DNA of 9,095 bases, taken from contig CANETO010000052.1 in NCBI GenBank assembly GCA_947440895.1, positions 1-9,095 on the forward strand, written 5' to 3'. A program made the translations under genes and the position numbers. Positions 5,255-9,095 of this stretch are shown one piece after another; within the stretch, counting starts at the first letter, position 1, and the number at the start of each line of letters is the position of its first letter. The notes beneath the pieces are model-generated. The model was not told the origin of the DNA, ran no database searches, and saw only the letters and a list, made by a program, of their open reading frames with translations. The stretch comes from Planctomycetaceae bacterium (GTDB taxonomy: Bacteria; Planctomycetota; Planctomycetia; Pirellulales; UBA1268).

Positions 5255-6547
5255 TTACGCGCTCTTGTGCCGGGCCGTCTCGCGGATCGGCACCACCGGC
5301 TCGGTTCCCGCGACGTTCCGGTCGTTGATCACGTAGGTGCTGCCATTGTTTTCCGGCAGGTCGAACATGATGTCGAGCATCACGTCCTCCATGATCGACC
5401 GCAGGCCGCGGGCCCCGGTCTCCTTCCGCATCGCCCGACGGGCAATCGCCACGAGCGCCTCGTCGGTGAACTCAAGCTTGCAGTTCTCGACTCCGAAGAG
5501 CCTCTGATACTGCTTCAAGAGCGCATTCTTCGGCTCACGAAGCACCTTCACCAGGGCCGACTCGTCGAGCGGTTGGAGCGACGAGATCACCGGCAGACGA
5601 CCGACGAGTTCGGGGATCAGGCCAAACTCGAGAATGTCGTCGGAATCGACCTGGGGCAGCAGTTCCGAGAGGTCGGCGTCGCCGCGGTAGCCGCTCGGCT
5701 GGCCGAAGCCGATCGTCCGCTTGCCGAGCCGACGGGCGATGATCTTGTCGATGCCCACGAACGTGCCGCCGCAGATGAAGAGGATGTTCGACGTGTCGAT
5801 CTGGATGTATTGCTGCTCGGGATGCTTGCGACCGCCCTGGGGCGGCACATTGGCAACGGTGCCCTCGAGCATCTTCAGCAGCGCCTGCTGCACGCCCTCA
5901 CCAGAAACGTCCCTGGTGATCGAGACGTTCTGGCTGGTCTTGCCGATCTTGTCGATCTCGTCGATGTAGAGCACACCTCGCTGGGCCGCCTCGATATCGA
6001 AATCGGCGGCATTGAGCAGTTTCAGGAGCAGGTTCTCGACGTCTTCGCCCACGTAGCCCGCCTCGGTGAGCGTGGTCGCGTCACCAATGGCAAACGGCAC
6101 GTCCAGGATCTTGGCCAGCGTGCGGGCCAGGAGCGTCTTGCCCGAACCGGTAGGGCCAAGCATCAGGATGTTGGACTTGTCGACTTCGACGTCCCCTCCC
6201 TCACTCCCGAGATTCAGCCGCTTGTAGTGGCTGTGGACGGCGACCGCGAGCACCCGCTTGGCATGCTGCTGTCCAATCACATACTGATCGAGATGGCCGA
6301 CGATCTCCCGGGGGGACGGAATCGTGGTGAAGAGCTGCTTGCTCGTACCCCGCCGCCGTTTCTCCTGGTCCAGGATCGACTGGCAGAGGTCGATGCACTC
6401 GCCACAGATATAGACGTCACCGGGTCCCTCGACCAACGGACCAACGTCGCGGTAGCTCTTCCGACAGAACGAGCAGAAGGCGTTCTTCTTGGTCGTCCCG
6501 CCAGTACCACGGCGCCCCAGCCCGCCGACATCTTTCCCTGATGGCAT
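5255..6547 (-). CDS. clpX: ATP-dependent Clp protease ATP-binding subunit ClpX
   Basis: ClpX is the AAA+ hexameric unfoldase that recognises tagged substrates, threads them through its pore and feeds them to the ClpP peptidase. The 430-residue protein (E. coli 424) is complete. It has an N-terminal zinc-binding domain with C25, C28, C48 and C51; Walker A GPTGSGKT (131-138); pore-1 loop GYVG (164-167); Walker B LYIDEIDK (193-200) with catalytic E197; and an RKH loop at 240-242. The ClpP-docking loop IGF is at 279-281, the arginine finger R317 sits in PELVGRLPV, and sensor-2 R380 is in GARG. The intact IGF loop implies that it partners ClpP, although no clpP is in the window. The ATG is preceded by GAGGA eight bases upstream on the minus strand. 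It lies 72 bp after the small membrane-protein gene, probably in one transcript. Confidence 0.98.
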   Translation of the reverse strand: MPSGKDVGGLGRRGTGGTTKKNAFCSFCRKSYRDVGPLVEGPGDVYICGECIDLCQSILDQEKRRRGTSKQLFTTIPSPREIVGHLDQYVIGQQHAKRVLAVAVHSHYKRLNLGSEGGDVEVDKSNILMLGPTGSGKTLLARTLAKILDVPFAIGDATTLTEAGYVGEDVENLLLKLLNAADFDIEAAQRGVLYIDEIDKIGKTSQNVSITRDVSGEGVQQALLKMLEGTVANVPPQGGRKHPEQQYIQIDTSNILFICGGTFVGIDKIIARRLGKRTIGFGQPSGYRGDADLSELLPQVDSDDILEFGLIPELVGRLPVISSLQPLDESALVKVLREPKNALLKQYQRLFGVENCKLEFTDEALVAIARRAMRKETGARGLRSIMEDVMLDIMFDLPENNGSTYVINDRNVAGTEPVVPIRETARHKSA

Positions 6548-6574
6548 GCTTCAATTCCTCGTGGGTCTTGTCCT

Positions 6575-6591
6575 GCCTGTTCCAAACAGGC
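6575..6591 (-). other. Hairpin in the leader between the SHOCT-like gene and clpX
   Basis: A perfect 7-bp stem, GCCTGTT with AACAGGC, encloses three bases about 27 bp upstream of the clpX start. On the transcribed minus strand it is followed by AGGACAAG rather than a T-run, so it is not a terminator by itself. A role in mRNA processing or differential expression of the two genes is possible but not shown. Confidence 0.4.
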
Positions 6592-6619
6592 CTTTCGCCG
6601 CCCTGAGCGCTTCAACGCC

Positions 6620-6883
6620 CTACGATATGCCCAACCCCTGCTGGCGATTGGACTCCTTCGCATCGGGCCGCACGTGCGGCTCGACGAGCGTAGATATTTT
6701 TCGGTATTCCTCTTCGCTGAGCACACCCTTGTCCCGCAGATTTTTATAACCGACAAGCGAGCTTTCCCAATCGCCATGATCGGCACTCGGCTCGAGCCAC
6801 CAGGACCGGACTGCAACGATCGCAGCGATCCCGAGGGCCACGAACACTCCGAGCAGAACGGCACTGATCAGAAACGCTTGCAC
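6620..6883 (-). CDS. Small single-pass membrane protein with a SHOCT-like C-terminal motif
   Basis: The 87-residue product begins with a hydrophobic segment (about residues 3-25) ending in Arg-Ser-Trp-Trp, which predicts a single N-terminal membrane anchor. Residues about 45-65 (GYKNLRDKGVLSEEEYRKIS) fit the SHOCT pattern, a short helical hairpin of the type Leu-Lys-x-Leu-x-Asp-x-Gly-Val-Leu-Thr-x-Glu-Glu-Phe, seen mostly at the ends of membrane and secreted bacterial proteins and thought to mediate oligomerisation. The last 20 residues are polar. The start is GTG (6881-6883), with an AGGA ribosome binding site about nine bases upstream on the minus strand. The gene is co-oriented with clpX and probably cotranscribed. 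Whether it has any role in ClpXP function, for example as an anchor, is unknown. Confidence 0.8.
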   Translation of the reverse strand: MQAFLISAVLLGVFVALGIAAIVAVRSWWLEPSADHGDWESSLVGYKNLRDKGVLSEEEYRKISTLVEPHVRPDAKESNRQQGLGIS

Positions 6884-7115
6884 GGCACACAGTCCTGTAG
6901 CGGTGAATGCTCACCCGGAAGAGACAAGGCGTTCCTTCAGAACACCCACGAGGTCCGTCCCGCCGACAGCATTATGGCCGCCGGACGCACGTTGGGTCCA
7001 GAAAGATCCCCCCACTTTTCGCAGGCCCTACAGGCTGTGGCAATGGCAATGCGTGGAGCCTCAAAACCGACCGATTTTCCGGCTTGTGACGAAAAAACGC
7101 GACTTTCCGCGCCCG
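6884..7115. promoter_or_regulatory. Divergent intergenic region upstream of the SHOCT-like/clpX and secreted-protein genes
   Basis: This stretch separates two divergent transcription units and should hold both promoters. I find no convincing -35/-10 pair. The best single hexamer is CATAAT on the minus strand (6976 to 6971), about 90 bp before the GTG start, without a matching -35. The plus-strand frame stays open from a GTG at 6903. Its translation is rich in Arg, Trp, Pro and Gln and has no ribosome binding site, so I treat it as non-coding. Confidence 0.35.
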
Positions 7116-8897
7116 ATGGCCGATTTCTTCGACATGGCGAGATTTTCAAGACCACATGGCCTGCCTCTCGATCGTTGCCGCCGGCAACGACGTCTGGCCC
7201 CCCTGCCAGCGATGGCGATGGCCGTCGCCGTCATCTGGACGGCACTCGTGAGCCTGGCTCCGCTCCCAGTCACTGCCGACGGTCCCGCCGAGCAGGCCCG
7301 GCTTCCTGAATTGGTACGAACCAAACACCGTACGTTTTCGATCCCCTTTCGCCTGCCCAAAGCTCAGGACGCAGAATCCGCTCCGCAGCGGGTGTCGATG
7401 AGTGTCTCGAAAGACCTGGGCGGCAGTTGGGAAGCGGCCGGGGAGGTCGCCCCTTCGGCCGGCACCTTCACCTATCAGGCAGGAGCCGATGGTGAGTATT
7501 GGTTTCGCTTGCGGGCGATCGATCTCAAGGGACGGGCTCGTGGTGGCGAGGGGCCCGACATGCGGGTGCTCGTGGACGCGGCCGGTCCGCGGCTTGCTGC
7601 CCGCGTGTGGAAGGGTGCTGATGGAGAAATCCTCTGCCGATATGCCGCCGTCGACGATTCCATCCGCATGGAATCTCTGAAACTCGAATACCGCACCGCA
7701 GAAGCCCAGGGCTGGAAGACCGTCGCCGCCGAGGGCGTGCTCTCTCGTGAATCTCCGGCGCACCTCGTTGGCGAGGAGATCTGGTGGGCGGGCGAAAAGG
7801 TCGAGGCGCTGACGGCGCGGATCACCGTGTCAGACTCCGCCGGCAACCAGACCGTGCGGCAGTTCACAATGGAAGCAACCGATCCCAATGTCGATCAGAC
7901 GGCGTTGGCACGGGAACTGGGTGCCCCAAGCCTGCCCACCCAGGAACAGTCCTCCGACGCGACTCTGGCCCGCATGCCCCGCCCGGTCACGCAGGCCTCT
8001 ACCGCGACCGAAGGTGGCCGGCCGGCCGCCGGCTGGACAGCAGAAACGGCCGCCGCCTGGTCGGCCGACCAGCCGCGGATTCCGGCGGCGACTGGTCAGG
8101 CAACCAGCGGCCGAGGTGGTGAACCAGCGAGCGTGCTGGTGAGCCAGGCCACTGATCCCACAGGAGGCCGCAGTCTGCTGACCTCGACTGCCTCCGGAAT
8201 TCCCACTCAGATGCCAGCCCATTCAGCCGGCGGAACGCAGCCTCTGGAATACCGCGGCCGTCCGCTGCAACTTTCCCGATCGCGTCGCTTCGCCTGGGAT
8301 TACGAACTGCCGGCCGAACGGCCAAACGGTACACCCTTGCGGGTCGAACTCTGGAGTACACGCGACGGTGGACTCTCGTGGCAGAAAGCCGCCGTCGACG
8401 ACGACGACCAGAGCCCCATCAACGTGGTGCTCCCGGCAGCCGGGCTCTACGGATTTCGGCTGGAGATCGTGCCGGCAGTGCCGGACGCGAGCACTGGCCC
8501 GCGGCCGGGCGACACCGCCGAGAGTTGGATCGGCATCGATGAAGATCCGCCCCATGTGGAAATGCTCGGTGCCACCCGCGTGTCCGAAGGCGACGCCAGC
8601 GGTATCGTGATCCGCTACACATCCCGCGATCAGTTGCCGGCCCCCAACACAGCCCGGCTGCTCTTTTCCCCGAACTCGGAAGGCCCCTGGGCCACGATCG
8701 CCACTGCGACCGATAATCAGGGTGAATACCGCTGGCAGCCGGATCGGGCGACTCCTTCCCGGGTCTATCTCCGCGTCGAGGTCTCCGATGCCGCCGGCAA
8801 TGTCGGGGCGGTCACGAGCCCCGAGCCCGTCACGGTGACCACCTCTCGCGTCGTCGGTCGTCTGGGCGGCGTTCGCACGCTGCCGACAGGGCCGTAA
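7116..8897 (+). CDS. Predicted secreted protein with duplicated Ig-like/fibronectin-like domain pairs
   Basis: From the ATG at 7116 the product is 593 residues. An Arg-rich n-region is followed by a hydrophobic stretch (MAMAVAVIWTALVSLAPL, residues 33-50) and a likely cleavage after VTA (residue 54), predicting export. The mature protein has two similar halves. Half one (about 70-246) and half two (about 384-565) each begin with a segment carrying a '(D)GG-SW' turn and an aromatic-rich (Y)(W/G)FRL strand. Each continues with a (D)xxGP/DPP boundary and ends in an Ig-like strand, VSDSAGNQ or VSDAAGNVG. An Ala/Ser/Thr/Pro/Gly-rich linker of about 130 residues separates the halves. No catalytic motif or anchor is visible; a surface or envelope role is inferred. 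The start is uncertain: ATG 7134 is also in frame, no candidate has a clear ribosome binding site, and the frame extends back to GTG 6903. The family is not recognised. Confidence 0.75.
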   Translation: MADFFDMARFSRPHGLPLDRCRRQRRLAPLPAMAMAVAVIWTALVSLAPLPVTADGPAEQARLPELVRTKHRTFSIPFRLPKAQDAESAPQRVSMSVSKDLGGSWEAAGEVAPSAGTFTYQAGADGEYWFRLRAIDLKGRARGGEGPDMRVLVDAAGPRLAARVWKGADGEILCRYAAVDDSIRMESLKLEYRTAEAQGWKTVAAEGVLSRESPAHLVGEEIWWAGEKVEALTARITVSDSAGNQTVRQFTMEATDPNVDQTALARELGAPSLPTQEQSSDATLARMPRPVTQASTATEGGRPAAGWTAETAAAWSADQPRIPAATGQATSGRGGEPASVLVSQATDPTGGRSLLTSTASGIPTQMPAHSAGGTQPLEYRGRPLQLSRSRRFAWDYELPAERPNGTPLRVELWSTRDGGLSWQKAAVDDDDQSPINVVLPAAGLYGFRLEIVPAVPDASTGPRPGDTAESWIGIDEDPPHVEMLGATRVSEGDASGIVIRYTSRDQLPAPNTARLLFSPNSEGPWATIATATDNQGEYRWQPDRATPSRVYLRVEVSDAAGNVGAVTSPEPVTVTTSRVVGRLGGVRTLPTGP

Positions 8898-8908
8898 AGG
8901 CTGGCTGC

Positions 8909-8928
8909 CTTCACGCGAAACATGGCAT
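8909..8928 (+). repeat. 20-bp dispersed motif, copy 2
   Basis: This is an exact second copy of CTTCACGCGAAACATGGCAT (first at 4896-4915), eleven bases after the stop codon of the secreted-protein gene. Unlike copy 1, the following sequence does not supply the pairing arm or T-run, so no terminator forms here. Its CACGCG (8912-8917) could pair instead with the CGCGTG at 8939-8944. Confidence 0.85.
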
Positions 8929-8937
8929 TCGGGCCTG

Positions 8938-8991
8938 ACGCGTGCTCGTGATTCAACGCGTGCTCGTGATTCAACGCGTGCTCGTGATTCA
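8938..8991 (+). repeat. Three perfect tandem copies of an 18-bp unit
   Basis: The unit ACGCGTGCTCGTGATTCA occurs at 8938-8955, 8956-8973 and 8974-8991 with no differences between copies. It abuts the second palindromic element, whose first bases overlap the end of the third unit. Perfect identity suggests recent slippage or active copy-number change. It lies outside any convincing gene. Confidence 0.9.
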
Positions 8992-9095
8992 AAAAGCCCC
9001 GGATGGAATTCCGGGGATACCAGGCCGTTGGGCTTTCCCGGATCTGCATGGCACGCGGGATGGTATTCACTCCCGGTGTCCCCCGGCTTCCGCCG
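8990..9095. repeat. REPIN/MITE-like palindromic element, copy B (cut by the window edge)
   Basis: This aligns with 5021-5125 with 11 mismatches and one single-base gap over 106 columns, about 89% identity. The left hairpin is kept as CCCCGGA (8997-9003) with TCCGGGG (9010-9016) around a six-base loop. On the minus strand it is followed by CTTTTTG, so it could terminate transcription arriving from the right. The right hairpin is interrupted by the window edge; the visible CCCCCGGC repairs the A-C mismatch present in copy A. Confidence 0.8.

Noticed and set aside
5090..6541. A 483-codon plus-strand open frame opposite clpX
   Set aside because: It is an antisense shadow of clpX, whose every functional motif is intact. 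It starts inside the palindromic element, and its Arg/Asp/Leu/Val-rich composition is what GC-rich codons give when read backwards.
6903..7115. N-terminal extension of the secreted protein back to a GTG at 6903
   Set aside because: There is no ribosome binding site, the composition is atypical (Arg, Trp, Pro, Gln), it would push the signal peptide more than 100 residues from the N-terminus, and it would consume the divergent promoter region.
8938..8991. CRISPR array
   Set aside because: The 18-bp units are directly tandem with no spacers between them, and no cas gene is present.
8765..9070. Minus-strand frame encoding repeated Leu-Asn-His-Glu-His-Ala units
   Set aside because: The repetition follows from the 18-bp DNA tandem repeat. 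The frame runs through the palindromic element and into the antisense of the secreted-protein gene, with no recognisable motif.

Overview
The window is GC-rich, densely coding bacterial DNA. Three things suggest a planctomycete, probably Pirellulales-like: a suf operon in the order C-B-D followed by a Rieske protein, a long Ala/Pro/Thr/Gly-rich secreted protein of Ig-like folds, and small palindromic repeats between genes. No ribosomal RNA or other taxonomic marker is present, so this placement is an inference.

Positions 1-4895 (+ strand) hold an Fe-S cluster assembly operon. The tail of an unidentified gene is followed by sufC (ATPase), sufB and sufD (scaffold pair), and a gene that appears to fuse a Rieske [2Fe-2S] domain to a MIP18/DUF59 (SufT/PaaD-type) domain. 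Gaps between genes are 10-60 bp and an intrinsic terminator follows the last stop codon at 4903-4930. No cysteine desulfurase (SufS), SufU/SufE or A-type carrier lies between sufC and that terminator, so sulfur delivery must be encoded elsewhere.

Positions 4896-5254 contain no gene but much structure: the terminator, two copies of a 27-bp hairpin motif, a roughly 120-bp REPIN/MITE-like element made of two inverted hairpin units, and a further strong hairpin. The element returns at 8990-9095, cut by the window edge, at about 89% identity. A 20-bp motif lies just behind the upstream stop codon in both places, so the two 3' regions look like members of one dispersed composite repeat family.

Positions 5255-6883 (- strand) hold clpX, the unfoldase of the ClpXP protease, preceded by a small GTG-initiated membrane protein with a SHOCT-like tail. 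No clpP is present. The left hairpin of the 5019-5138 element, read on the minus strand, is a good terminator for this transcript.

Positions 7116-8897 (+) encode a probable secreted protein with two duplicated pairs of beta-sandwich-like domains, transcribed divergently from the clpX unit. The sequence after it contains three perfect tandem copies of an 18-bp unit and the second palindromic element.
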